Source of the DNA: Monarcha castaneiventris obscurior
Taxonomy: Eukaryota; Chordata; Aves; Passeriformes; Monarchidae
Assembly (NCBI GenBank): GCA_026261815.1
Contig: JAMPIT010000379.1
Location: forward strand, 6,646,001-6,710,000
Reading direction: 5' to 3'
DNA length: 64,000 bases
The translations under genes and the position numbers were made by a program. Positions 50,229 to 60,845 of this stretch are shown here, piece after piece (position 1 is the stretch's first letter; the number at the start of each line of letters is the position of its first letter). The notes beneath the pieces were generated by a model. It did not search any database. It saw nothing but the letters and a program-made list of their open reading frames with translations, and was not told the origin of the DNA.

Positions 50229-50390
50229 TGGTGCTTTTCATCTGTGATCTCAAAGCACCTTATTAAGCAAGAATGAAGGTCTTTACAGTTTTTAGGCTTG
50301 GTAACTGTAAATACAATCAGTGCCTAAGAAGTGCTTTGAATGCCAAGGTTTGGTAGCAGACTTCACTGATTTGCTGAGCCAGGTCCCTTT
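50229..50390 (-). mobile_element. MIR/CORE-SINE-type 3' tail relic
   Basis: 'TGGTGCTTTTCATCTGTGAT' followed by 'ctcaaagcacct' is close to the antisense MIR/L2-type tail 'gcgcttttcatctgtggatctcaaagcgcttta'. Downstream, 'aatgaaggtctttacagtttttaggcttggtaact' could be the diverged 'ccattttacagatggggaaactg' region. Only the first 35 bases match well. Confidence 0.55.
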
Positions 50391-53094
50391 ATTCCCTGTT
50401 CAACATGCTATCAATACACTGCTTTTCAGTGTAAATGAGTGTTTCATAAACAGACTGAAGAACAGCACAGCTCTCAACAGCTTGTGAAAACAAGAATAAA
50501 GCAATCAATTATAGCTTTGCATCTTGATTGCAAAAAGATTGGTTGTAGGACTCATGAGTGTGACAAGAACATAAAGGCACTGGTGGATTGCATTGTTCTG
50601 CTCTGATTTCCCTCAACAACAACAGGAACCCAAGATGCCAGTGAGGAGTGGCAGATTACTCTCAATAGTTTTGTAACAGCAGCACGGAGGTTATTATAAT
50701 GTACATGTTACATAGCAAGGCTGTAGAAGCCTACATAGAGCCATTCTTTCCTTTTCCTTTTTTTTTTTTTTCTCCTATTCATTTTTCCTTTCATCACTGA
50801 AGGCAGCTAGAGCCTTCTAGTGTGAAATTTGAGCAGAGAGCCAAGCTTCCTCTCCTCTAAACGTTCCAAACGATTGATGAACTCAAAATCTGCTTCAGGA
50901 TCAACATCCAAGTTTTGCAAATGGTATCTGTCTTACTAATTAGCTGATCCAAACCTCCAGATTTCAAACTACAATTATAAATATCTCATGACTTTAATCA
51001 ATCTCCAGTCCAGCTACAGGATACTTATTCTGTTACTCATTTCTTACAAGTTTCACTTCTTATTCATATTGTTTTTCAGAAAAGCAAATTAATTGCCATA
51101 AATGCAGAGGGATTGAAGTTTTTTTTTTTCTGAAAGCTTGAAACAATACATTCACAAATCTTTCCTCCCTCTTGCACCTTCTCCTGCCTCCTCTTTCCCA
51201 GCCCACAGGTATAACAAAATTGTATTGCAAGATAAGCCTTAAAAGTCTATGAACATAGGCTTGTAAATCTGGCTCTTGAACAAGCTCTATTATTTTTAAC
51301 TGCTTTTGTGTAAGACAGGAGGCTATGTAAAGAACAGGATGTTTTGAACATTGAACTCTGGTGCATTACCTAATACGGCTGCTACAGATTTGATGTAATT
51401 TCTCTGCAGGTGTCAAAGGCATCATAAAGAGCATGCTACTGAGATGTTAAACATTTAATATATATATAAGCCCAGTGGAATTACTGATATACTTTTTTTA
51501 CCAACAGAAATGCCAAGTTTGCAGTTTGTGTTATAGTCAATGGCAATTACAACACAGCCTATTCTTGCAGTCTATTTGGATTTTATTGTATTTTTAAATG
51601 ATTGTAGACAGGATACTTAATAGACTTTTGTTAGTCTCCACTTTTTTAGGAGATGCATGAGGTGAACCACTTCTGTCTTTCTGGGAACCTGGGGCTGCTG
51701 CATTTTGCTTAAATAGGGAAGGATAATTGTGCTCGTATCTACTCGGCACCACTGCTCTGCAGCCAGGTTCTCACTTGCTCATCTTGCCTCAGTCCCTCGG
51801 GGCAATTCAATGATACAGAAACTAATCCTTCCAAATAATGCAGGTGTCAGAGGTCTGTGTAAGAGGAAGGCTTGGCAGAATCTCTTGTGGAAACTTACAC
51901 AACATCTGCCCACACAATGGCTGGACAGTACTGTCCTTCCTTCAGTTGTCAGGTGCATTGGAATGTACATAGAAGAAAACCCAAAGAAAATAGTAGATCC
52001 AAGATTCTAATGCACAAATAAAGGCAGTTATTGTTGGAAGTATGAACCATAATTCAATTTTCAAGCAATTTTTCTTGACTCATTAGTATCTTCTGTCTTG
52101 TGAAAGTGTCCTTTGCATTAATTGAGCCATTAAAGAAAGAAGACATCATCATATTTTATTAAGTTTATAAGTTAATTTTGTCCTTTTTAAACTTTTGTCA
52201 GGGAGATTTGCCTTTCTAACCACCAAACCCGAGCTTAAGAGTCTCCACTTATGATACACATGTAAACAAGGGCTTGATTGTACATGGTAAAAATATGGCT
52301 GAAACTGAAGTGGAAGAACAGTGTTTTAGTGAGTTAGGAACACAATACTGAGAGGGTCTTCTCTGAAGAGGGAACACATTATTTGTTCTGCTGTTTCTAT
52401 CTCTCTCACCCATTCAATTTCAACACCCTCTTCATGCTTCACTCATTTTGTGTCCTGGCTTCTAGAGACATTCCTCCATGGTCACTTAGCATTGTCTGAT
52501 ATCATCTTACCATCATACACAATTCTTTACAGACAACTATTATCAGCTTTACGCTCACTTATTCACAAATTAGTGCCATTATTGTGGTGGATGAGCTAAG
52601 AACTGTGCTGCTCTTCGTGTCCTCTGAGTATGACATTTCCCCTGGGCCACTCATTCAACATGGGGTGGGAAAAGTCACATTCCTTGCTAAATTCAGCTAC
52701 TGTCTAATGAGGCCCGTCTGTGTTGCCTTTCTGTGTGCAAATTCTGGCTGTTGAAAACACCTGTTCAATCACCCTGTTTGTATTCCTGCCTGAGTGAGGG
52801 AAGTCCCAGTTGTACATTTACCACTGCTTTGCCCAGTCTATAAAGAGACCGTTTTTGAGGTAATTTTGTTCCTAATCTTGCCATCCTGATTCGATACACT
52901 TTTTAAATGTCCATTTTGTCCTGCCATAAATGACTGTACAAGGCATAGAGCAATGACAAGACTTGTCTTTGAGGGCTGGCAGAATGTGAAGAAAAAGTGG
53001 AAAGCAGTGTCCTCCTTCTGGTCCTCACAGAAGAGCTCATGATGTGACACATATATTTTGTACAAGGACTTGTCCTCTGTAGCAGATGCATTCC
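50391..53094. other. Non-coding stretch with poly-T tract
   Basis: No supported gene. A T16 run occupies 50758-50773. The open frame at 51729-52010 shows no domain. Confidence 0.55.
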
Positions 53095-53118
53095 TGCTTG
53101 CTTGCTTGCTTGCTTGCT
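53095..53118 (+). repeat. (TGCT)6 microsatellite
   Basis: Six uninterrupted TGCT tetranucleotides. It creates the Ala-Ser-Lys-Gln repeat in the overlapping minus-strand open frame at 52903-53151, which is therefore an artefact. Likely length-polymorphic. Confidence 0.95.
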
Positions 53119-53209
53119 GGGGTCTTGTTGAGCTTCTCTATTGCCCTGCATCTAAGAGAATGATCTCAGTGTTTGAAAACCCAGTATGAAAGTTATGCAT
53201 AGGAATAAT

Positions 53210-53345
53210 TATATTTTATTATTTATTTGTACATAATTACATGTGTTCTTCATGGTCAGAATCAGAGCACCTTACACCTTACAGGAGATAAAGGAAGAGA
53301 GGGAAGAGAGCTCACTACCCCATCCTGTCAACAGAGTGCTAAGGA
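53210..53345 (-). mobile_element. Possible CORE-SINE relic
   Basis: 'TTATTATTTATTTGTACATA' followed by 'atcagagcaccttacaccttacaggagataaagg' loosely resembles the antisense end of sauropsid CORE-SINEs ('attatttgtattac...gtgctaggcgctgtacaaac'). This is a weak assignment. Confidence 0.32.
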
Positions 53346-54100
53346 AAATCGAGTCCCATGAAGAACTGTATGTTGTATTGCCAGGCCTTAAAGTTTTATT
53401 TCTAATCTAGTGATATTTGATATTTTTAAGCCTTCATTCCTTAAATCAAGGGATACTGCAAGAATCTGAACATTCCTTTTAAAAGAGAAACTTTAATAAT
53501 CTTACAGTGTGTTGGGAGGGTTTGAAAACTTACAAATTAGGAGACAAGACAGGATGATGCATATGCTCGTTGAAAATCTTATGACTTTTTTTCCTGCAGC
53601 CTTGGGATTTTTCAGCTTTGATTCACAATTTTTGAAAATTTGGAACAGCTGACAATACTTCTGTCCTTTTAAGGTACTGCCATTTAACGCAGATGGTACT
53701 CTGAGGATAGCTTCTCTGGCAAAGGAGAGTCTTTAAAATGCATAGCTCATCTTTTAGAGTGCTTGGCACAATGGGACTGTGAGCCTTCGCTGAGAATTTC
53801 AACCACAGTAAAAATAATAAATAAATGAGGCATCTCATTCTATCCAGAGATGCTGTATAGAACTGCTGTTAAAGTGCACATTTGCAAATAAAAGCAGCCT
53901 AAATTTAACTATGACTCAATTACACTAAATCTGACCCATTTTTGTTCTGTGTTTCAATTTAACACTTATTTACATTCTTAGACTTGGCGCTGTCGGAAGA
54001 GAAAGGAGGGGGAACAGGCATTTTCCTCCTCAGAACTGCTATAAAAAAATGGTGATTAGGAAAACACAGCTATAGTCAGCCTGAAGCTGGGTAGCTCATT
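53346..54100. other. Non-coding stretch upstream of the candidate promoter
   Basis: AT-rich, with no coding or repeat signal that I can support. Confidence 0.5.
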
Positions 54101-54109
54101 TGAACCCAC

Positions 54110-54117
54110 TATAAAAG
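54110..54117 (+). promoter_or_regulatory. Candidate TATA box
   Basis: TATAAAAG is a canonical TATA sequence in the context 'cccacTATAAAAGaaaag'. A weak initiator-like CTCATCC lies about 24 bases downstream. A second, weaker candidate is 'cataaataagagg' at about 54404-54416. Both lie 400-800 bp upstream of a CpG island on the same side as two ATG-initiated short frames. TATA-like octamers are frequent in AT-rich DNA, so this rests on position. Confidence 0.28.
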
Positions 54118-54442
54118 AAAAGATCGTTTTCTCATCCTATTAAAACTGAGTTAGCAACGGCTGCGTAGGCGGCAGGAGATCAGAAATGAACGTCCAACTT
54201 GGAGTTCGTACAACTGGGGTCAGGTCCAAAGCAAACTGCCTGATTAGTGAAACAATTTGTTTTTTACAATGACAGCAAATAGGTAAATCTTGTGAGCGTC
54301 AGGAAATCCTGAAGGATTTTGAATGGGAGCGCTGACTGGTTTGCAAGTTGCACTCTGATTAGAAGGCATTGTTGCCTCTGGTTTTCATGCTCATGTTGCA
54401 GGGACATAAATAAGAGGGACTCAGTTTGCTAGGGGCATTTAT

Positions 54443-54471
54443 TTCTCTGTCTCTTCCTCTCTCTCTCTCTT
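54443..54471 (+). repeat. TC-rich microsatellite
   Basis: A pyrimidine tract, TCTCTGTCTCTTCC then (TC)n. CT/GA tracts are often found in vertebrate core promoters, but this could be neutral. Confidence 0.85.
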
Positions 54472-54801
54472 GTTTTTACAATCTATGTGTAATGACTAAT
54501 TGGCTGTGTTTTCCCAGCTATTTTATGTTTCTCTTGCCCTGGTTACAAGTCGTACTAAAGCAGTATATCCACAGGGACCTATAGACAGCCAACACTGCCA
54601 AATGATACGCAGCATTCCCCTTTCTCTCTAAGTGTAAAACATTTACAAGTAAATTTACAAATGCATTAAGAACATTTCCTCAGTTGACTGTTAGTGTTTA
54701 TTTCTTCCCCTTCTCCTCCCGGGAGCAGACACCTTCCAGCCCCTCAACTTTCACACACTGCTCTCCCGTTATTTGCCTCCTTCCCTCCCTGTCGCCCCTT
54801 T

Positions 54802-54833
54802 CCCTCCTCCTCCTCCTCCTCCTCCTCCTCCTT
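54802..54833 (+). repeat. (CCT)n trinucleotide repeat
   Basis: About ten CCT/CTC triplets. On the minus strand they give the glutamate run in the open frame 54744-55088, which is an artefact. It borders the left edge of the CpG island. Confidence 0.95.
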
Positions 54834-54839
54834 TTCCAG

Positions 54840-55110
54840 TTCAGCGGCGCAAATTTCTGTTTGTGCCAGTGGGGCGGCCTGGCGAGACCGCAATTGCTCT
54901 ACCCCACAGATTGACGAGCCCTCAGATGCCGATTTACTGTAGATGGCAGCCACGCTGGAGCCGCGGCACATCTGGAGTGGAGTAAGCTTACTCAGAAACA
55001 GGGGCCAGCTCCAGCCGGAGCCAGCGCAGCCGAGCGCGGCGCTGAAAGGCAGCCCTCCTGCCTCCCCTTCCCTCCTCCCCGGGTACATTTCCTAATGTAA
55101 ACACAGGCCG
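54840..55110. promoter_or_regulatory. Compact CpG island, probable promoter or first-exon region
   Basis: About twenty CpG dinucleotides in roughly 270 bp, against almost none in the flanks. Examples are 'gcggcgcaaattt', 'ggggcggcctggcgagaccgc', 'gccgcggcac' and 'gcagccgagcgcggcgctg'. It also has a GC-box-like GGGGCGG at 54871. A potential splice donor (GGA|GTAAGC) lies near 54979. Direction is inferred as plus from the upstream TATA box and downstream short frames, but a bidirectional or minus-strand promoter is possible. I do not recognise the gene. Confidence 0.6.
54943..55095 (+). CDS. Candidate 50-aa open frame in the CpG island (unknown)
   Basis: The frame starts ATGGCAGCC, giving MAATLEPRHIWSG and then a Gln/Pro/Ala/Ser-rich tail to a TAA stop. 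An in-frame TAG directly precedes the ATG, so no upstream extension exists. The +4 G is favourable but the -3 T is not, so initiation would be weak. A potential donor GTAAGC falls after codon 12, so it could be the start of a spliced first coding exon. Otherwise it may be a short upstream ORF in a 5' UTR, or chance. An overlapping 19-codon frame begins at 54926. I recognise no family. Confidence 0.18.
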   Translation: MAATLEPRHIWSGVSLLRNRGQLQPEPAQPSAALKGSPPASPSLLPGYIS

Positions 55111-55111
55111 G

Positions 55112-55531
55112 GGGGGAAGGACACAGTAACTCTTTGCTGCGTGTTTGTCATTTCGTGTTCTTTATCTGCTTGAGGTCAAACTGGAGCTCTGGAAAAACAG
55201 AAGCTTTGCTTTCATTCTAAATAGCTGAAAGCCAGCGCTTGCTGAAGGGGGGGAAAAAAAATAAAAAGAAAAAGAAAGAGTTTGCTTTTGTGTTTATTTG
55301 TTCCACTTTATGGTAATTTCGGGGATAATTTCATTATCTGCAGCCAAATTGAAAACAAGCTGTCTATGCTAATGACACCAGTGTATTATTTTATGTACAG
55401 TCGGCGTGGAGCTCTTTCAACGACGAGTGGACTGCATTTCTGCTTACGGCTGTACTACTTTAACTCCTTTTTTTTTATAGTCACAAAATGAGACTTTCCT
55501 TTTATTATCTTGAAACAAAAAGAGATTAGCC
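55112..55531. other. Possible 5' UTR or first-intron sequence
   Basis: Falls between the CpG island and the 59-aa frame. It has A-rich runs near 55250-55280, scattered CpGs at 55400-55450 ('cagtcggcgtggag', 'caacgacgagtgg'), and a T-rich tract at 55468. CpGs outside the island hint at constraint or exon-like character. A 69-codon frame at 55282-55491 has no domain. Confidence 0.35.
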
Positions 55532-55711
55532 ATGGCTGCTTTGTTTTACAAAATGGTGAATACCTTTCACGGCCCAGTGCCAACCTGCTGTCCAACAAAT
55601 GCATTCTGCAAAGAACGTTATTGCAAAGAAAAAGTGTGCTTGTTCTGGGGCAGATATGCTGATTTTATAGTCCAGTTCACTGGACTGCTGAATTTTAATA
55701 TCTACATGTAA
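55532..55711 (+). CDS. Candidate 59-aa cysteine-rich small ORF (unknown)
   Basis: A 59-codon frame with a strong Kozak context (GCCATGG), lying ~420 bp downstream of the CpG island. The product begins MAALFYKMV. Residues 19-36 hold five cysteines (19, 20, 26, 31, 36) in a Lys-rich setting, and the C-terminal third is hydrophobic/aromatic. There is no signal peptide or recognised domain. It could be a microprotein, a first coding exon read past its splice donor, or chance. Codon-level conservation in other birds would decide. I do not recognise it. Confidence 0.2.
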   Translation: MAALFYKMVNTFHGPVPTCCPTNAFCKERYCKEKVCLFWGRYADFIVQFTGLLNFNIYM

Positions 55712-55867
55712 AGAAGTGGGAGAGATTTTTGAGGCATTTACTGACTGTCAGCAATCTGGAAGAGAACTCTGTGATTCTTTATAAGTTTTATATAATTTTT
55801 ATTTCTTCTTTCTAATGGCAAAATGATAAAGTTTATAGGTTAGTTATTCAAACAACATTAAATCATA

Positions 55868-55945
55868 AACAGAATCACAGAATCAACTAGGCTGGAAAAG
55901 ATCTTTGAGATCACTGAGGCCAACCTATGACAACGCAAACATGCA
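55868..55945 (-). mobile_element. CR1: CR1 LINE 3' tail fragment
   Basis: Plus-strand CAGAATCACAGAATCAACTA, then 'ggctggaaaagatctttgagatcactgaggccaacctatgac', is the reverse complement of the avian CR1 3' end. Only ~80 bp of the terminus is present, so it is strongly 5'-truncated. It has decayed only modestly. Confidence 0.9.
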
Positions 55946-58900
55946 ATTTAAAATGGCTTTTCCCACTCAGTATTCCTTGCAACTCAATGGATTTTGCAGT
56001 GAATAAAGGAGAGAAAACAAACCTCAGAAAACATTGCTGATAACATACTGATGCTGATGTTGATTTAGCTGTCTTCATAATAAAAGTCTTATTCAGAGGA
56101 GAGCAGTGGTTTATCTGGTATGGAGACTAGTTAAAAATCTCACTCAGTAAATGTATGAATAAACCACTGTAGGTCAGACCCTAAACCATTTTTGTCTATA
56201 CGAGTAGAAAATCTTTGACCACCACATGGTTTTCCAGGGATGTTGGTTCATTGTGGCTTCCCAGTTCACAGGCCACACTCAGTATTTTGGCCTTCTGGTG
56301 ATAAAATTCCAGATAAGTAGGTTGCTCCCTTGACTCTCACTGAAGGCAAACCTATCTATCACATAGGAAGGCTTGGGCTGGGCAGCAAAGGTGGCTGGAC
56401 AGCAGTTCTTGCACCATGGTAGTGCAAAGTTTCAGCAGTGCATTCCCCACTCCTCCATAGGGCTCTTCCAATTGCTGTTGTATGTTATGGGTAGATATAC
56501 CATAATACTTGCACAAAAAATAGCAATATAGGTTTCATATTTCTGTATTATTGTTTTATCTTAGAAATATCTTCACTGTTGTGTTTTCTCTTACCTTCAT
56601 GGTGTTTCAGATCCCACTAGGAAAGGGCCAAAATTCCTCATGGAACATCTTGCCCAGGTCTCAGCCTTCTCACCAGGGGAAGCAGTGAGCATTGCCTCCT
56701 TATGGCTGCTCAGAAACTGCTCAAGGTGAAACTCAGTAAGGAGGGGACTCTGTGGAACAAGTGTTGGTCACCATGCGAAGACTGAATTGCACCATCTCCA
56801 AGGACTGGAATGACCCTTCTGTGCCTGAAATCAGAAGCAGCATCATGGATCCAGGCAGAAATGCAGGGACGGTGTTTTGCATGATCTAGGTGATTACTGA
56901 AATTGATAAAATGGTTTCTTTGCAGTGAAATGATTTATTTGGAAAAAACTCCACATGTCTACACAGAAAGGCTGATGGAACCAGTCTCAAAAGCAAAGCT
57001 GTTTGGCATCCAGAGAGATCTTGGCAGTTAACTTAAATCTAGTTTTTCAGGGACAGTTGGATTTTGGCTGAGTTCTGCTGGAAGCCTGCAGGGCTCTGGC
57101 TGGCAGAGCATTGCTCAACCTTTTGACTGCCAGGGTAGAGGATTGATGGCCTATCATTGCAGGATGGCCCACCAAGTAGTCTACCTTTGAACTAAAGACC
57201 TCAGGCCTTCCAGGTTTCAAAACTGGGACAACACTTGTTTTGAAACTTTTTGATGTGTTTTGGTATTCATTGGAAATATTTTTATGAATTACCAAATCCT
57301 GACCCCAAAAAGTGTTCCATAGAAGTTTTTTGAACAACTGTATTCTAGCCTAAGTTTAATGACCCTGAGGGGAAAAAAAAAAGTTTCTCCAGAAAGGAGA
57401 AATAAAACAGAATCCAGTGAATGAGTCTGAAGCAGGACTTCTCTGACCCCTACTTACTGGGCAACTCTGCCTGTAATCCCACTTGTGTCCTTGGACATCC
57501 AGTAGATTGGTTTGGGCTCAGTGACACAGTTCTTGTCATAATTTTGAGCATGATATCCTGATAGGAATTGCTTAAGCACGGTTTATTTTTTCCCGTTTCC
57601 ATTTAGTGCACATTTGAAGTTGATTCAACTCCTTGTTTTGCACTAATGCCAAAAGTGTCCATGAAGTCTCGAAATGATCTCGGTAGATGACTACGCATCC
57701 TACTGATTATGCTATTGTTATTATATTAATAGCATGTTCTCCAGCTTAAGCAATGTGCAGGTGCAAAACTCTCATTCAGCAGTACATAACTCTTTCATCT
57801 GCCTTTTCTTGCCAGTAGATTTCCTGCCCATATGAATGTTTCTTGTGAAATTTCTGGAGAATAGCTATTGGAGTTTTGCCAGTTCTAAGAAAACAAATAC
57901 ATAAACAACCCCTTTCCAAAACGCAACAAACTCCCCCTTTGTCCGTCATCTCTTTTTGAAACAACTAATTCATGATAGATGTTCTGCATCCAGTTGTGAA
58001 AAAACAAACAGTGTGGATTAATGTAGCAAAGGCAAAAGTAAAAACTTTCCTAGTGGTGCCAATAATGTCACCTCAGTGTGCCTGTGTATTGGTGTGCCCT
58101 TTTGGCTCACGTGGGTACCTCCCTTTAAATATGTGCCCATGCCTGTTGTGACCCAGTCATTCACTCTGTAACACTGCTTTTGAATCCCACCCTGATACAT
58201 TAGGTTTAAAAGACAATTGGTCTTGGCAAATAATAATCCATTTTTAGAGAAATCCTAACTCTGTGGGGTTTTTTTAGGTAAGCAAGACTTTTGGATCTAC
58301 ACACATGCTCAAACAGCAGCGAAACCTGTGGACTAGCATTCAGAAACTGCATTTATTCCAGTAGGCTTCATGCTTTGTGACCATCATCCAGAAATGAAGA
58401 TGGAAGAGCACTTTGAGAATCGGAGGGGATTTAAGGGTTTGAAAAGAGTATCAGTAGGTGTTAGTCTGCAAAAACCTATGTGTGTGGGAAAAGGGCAGCT
58501 AAACAAACCCAGCTATTAGTACTGTACTTTAAAAGGCGACAGATCTCTTTAACATCAAAATAAACTGAGAAATCTGCCTAGAAGTAAAAAAAGGAATTTC
58601 CAGTTTCAAGTGTGTTATTTCCTTTCAATGTGATTCTTTACAGTATATATTTTCCATGTTTTTTGAAAAATGTTATTGACATCTGAATGGTATTTCAGTA
58701 TATTATGACAGATGTGAAAGTCAAACACCAATATTTGCAATATTTTTGACCCCAGTATAAACTGTAAAAAATTATCCTATTGTACTTTCTTTGCCTGCTT
58801 TCAGTGTTTTGTTTTGTTAAAGCAGTAGAGGATTCATTGAACTGGAGCCTGCCATTTGTTATTGGCATTTCTCAGAAGAGTAAGAACAGTCGTCAATTAT

Positions 58901-60755
58901 ACATATATTCCAACAAAAACATAAACTCAGTATATAAATGTTCAGATTATAATTCCGTCCCAAATATATATGTATCCTAAAAATAAACCACAATAAATGT
59001 TAGACTAAGCAAAAATGAAGAACAGTGAAAGAATGAAGTAGAGCTAAAAAGGGGGAAAAAAGTAGAAAGAAAACCACAACAATAAAAATGCAGGCATTAA
59101 GTAATATAGTGGCTATGGAAAAAAAGAGCTTAAAGATGAAGTCAAGAGACAGAGAAAGGAAACTCTCCATGAAATTGTTGCAAAAGCACTATTATTACCT
59201 GGTGGGTGAAATTGTCATCACAGTCATTACAGTCAATTCAGGTGTCCTGAAACACAACAAATAAAACCCAAAGGCTTTTAAATATCCAAGATTAAAGAAA
59301 GATGCGAAAGAATTTCAGTGATCATCAGATGGTTATTTAATAACTGAGTCAGGCCAGACCTTTTTTGCTATCAAGTTTAAATTGAGTTATACAAATAAGA
59401 ATTGCAATGTTCTAAAGAATGATCCCCTTCTCAGATTTTTCTGAGGGAAGAAATAAGACTTGGAAGCTCTGATTTTGTGGGGGAGAAACTAATTTATTTG
59501 GAGCTAGGTTTGTGTTTTGAACCTCTCTAAAATGAAGATGCATTTTGGCTGGGGCTCCAAGCTGGACCCATCTCTAATTCTGTTGTACGCCAATTAAGAA
59601 AGTATAATCGACCTTTTATGCAGAGCATGACTGAAATCTGTGAGTCTAAAGTATTTCTGTAAGTGAATTTGAACAAATTTGGTGCTTTTTAGTTGGTTCA
59701 GCTCCACCACAGGACTCAGTTCTATCTTTAGGTGAGCATGTGCAGATCTTGTTAATCAGTAAGGATTGTACAAGTGCGACAATGGGCAGAGAAGGACCTG
59801 CTATTTTTCATTAATTTTGTGAAGTCCAGTTGTAGTATGAGTATGTTCCTCATTAGTCATAGCACTACTATATTGGTTTTCCAACAAAACTTGCAAAATA
59901 TTTCATTACTTTTTGGCCCACTGAACTACTGAACTGCCAGCTCCTAACAGTAAGGAGCTGTAACTGAATCACTAGTAAAAGGACCAGGAAATTAGATAAA
60001 TAGGTAACACTGGTTTTACATGCCTAAATAAAATGTGTTAGTTTCAAATATAGAGCCTTTCAATATATTTTTCGAATCTTCAAAAGTGCCTGACTTTTGT
60101 TATTAAAATGCAGCACCAAATTAAATGATAGTGCAGCACTGCTCCTATGACTTGCAATGATTTAGTGCATGTGGCCAAAAAACAAAGTGAAAATTCCTTA
60201 CAACCTGATAGGCACCATGATCTCTTTGGAAATTAAAAATTTTAGGTCTTGCATGATTGCAGCATGATTATTGGATAGACAAAGATTTCTTTTCTGATAA
60301 TTAAATAACAAGACATTATTTGGAGGAAGCTAGCATGATAGCCAGATAAATACCCTTGCTCATGCTGCCTGGAAAACTGTGGTAGGAACAGTTTTTGAAA
60401 CACATACAACAAACACTGTGGAGAGAAGAACCTTTTTAACCTTTACTTCTGGTAGGGAGGAGGAATTGTGAATGCAGGGCAACAAGCTACATTGGATAAG
60501 AATCCTCCCAACCAGCTTAGCCACTCGTGTTAACTACACCCATTTTAGGTTTCCATTAGAATCAGTGGAGGACGAGAGAGATCTCCAGAAGGTGAGCTGT
60601 ATTTTGGCTCTTTGAATTCTCAGCTGCTGGACTTCTCTCTCCATCAAGTGCAAAGGGCATTTAGGGGTCCCACAACTCATGGGTAGCTGCCTGTATTTAA
60701 TTGGGATGAAACTGGGTCATCCAGTATACATCATAAATGTAGGACATATCACAGA
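55946..60755. other. Non-coding stretch, no gene seen
   Basis: About 4.8 kb of AT-rich intron-like or intergenic DNA. No recognisable exon, RNA gene or further repeat was seen. Short open frames at 57047-57337 (minus) and elsewhere have no supporting features. Confidence 0.55.
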
Positions 60756-60845
60756 GCCATGTAACAAATGGAGTTCTTGGTCCCATCTAGGAAAACCCAA
60801 GCCATGTAACAAATGGAGTTCTTGGTCCCATCTAGGAAAACCCAA
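60756..60845 (+). repeat. 45-bp exact tandem duplication
   Basis: Two adjacent 45-bp copies (60756-60800 and 60801-60845) are identical by eye. The length is a multiple of three, so the surrounding 110-codon frame (60679-61011) survives and shows a 15-residue duplication beginning CNKWSSWSH. Perfect identity suggests a recent event or an assembly artefact. The frame itself has no recognisable domain. Confidence 0.95.

Noticed and set aside
54744..55088. 114-codon minus-strand frame with a Glu run
   Set aside because: The Glu run is the antisense of the CCT microsatellite. No domain, and the rest is CpG-island translation.
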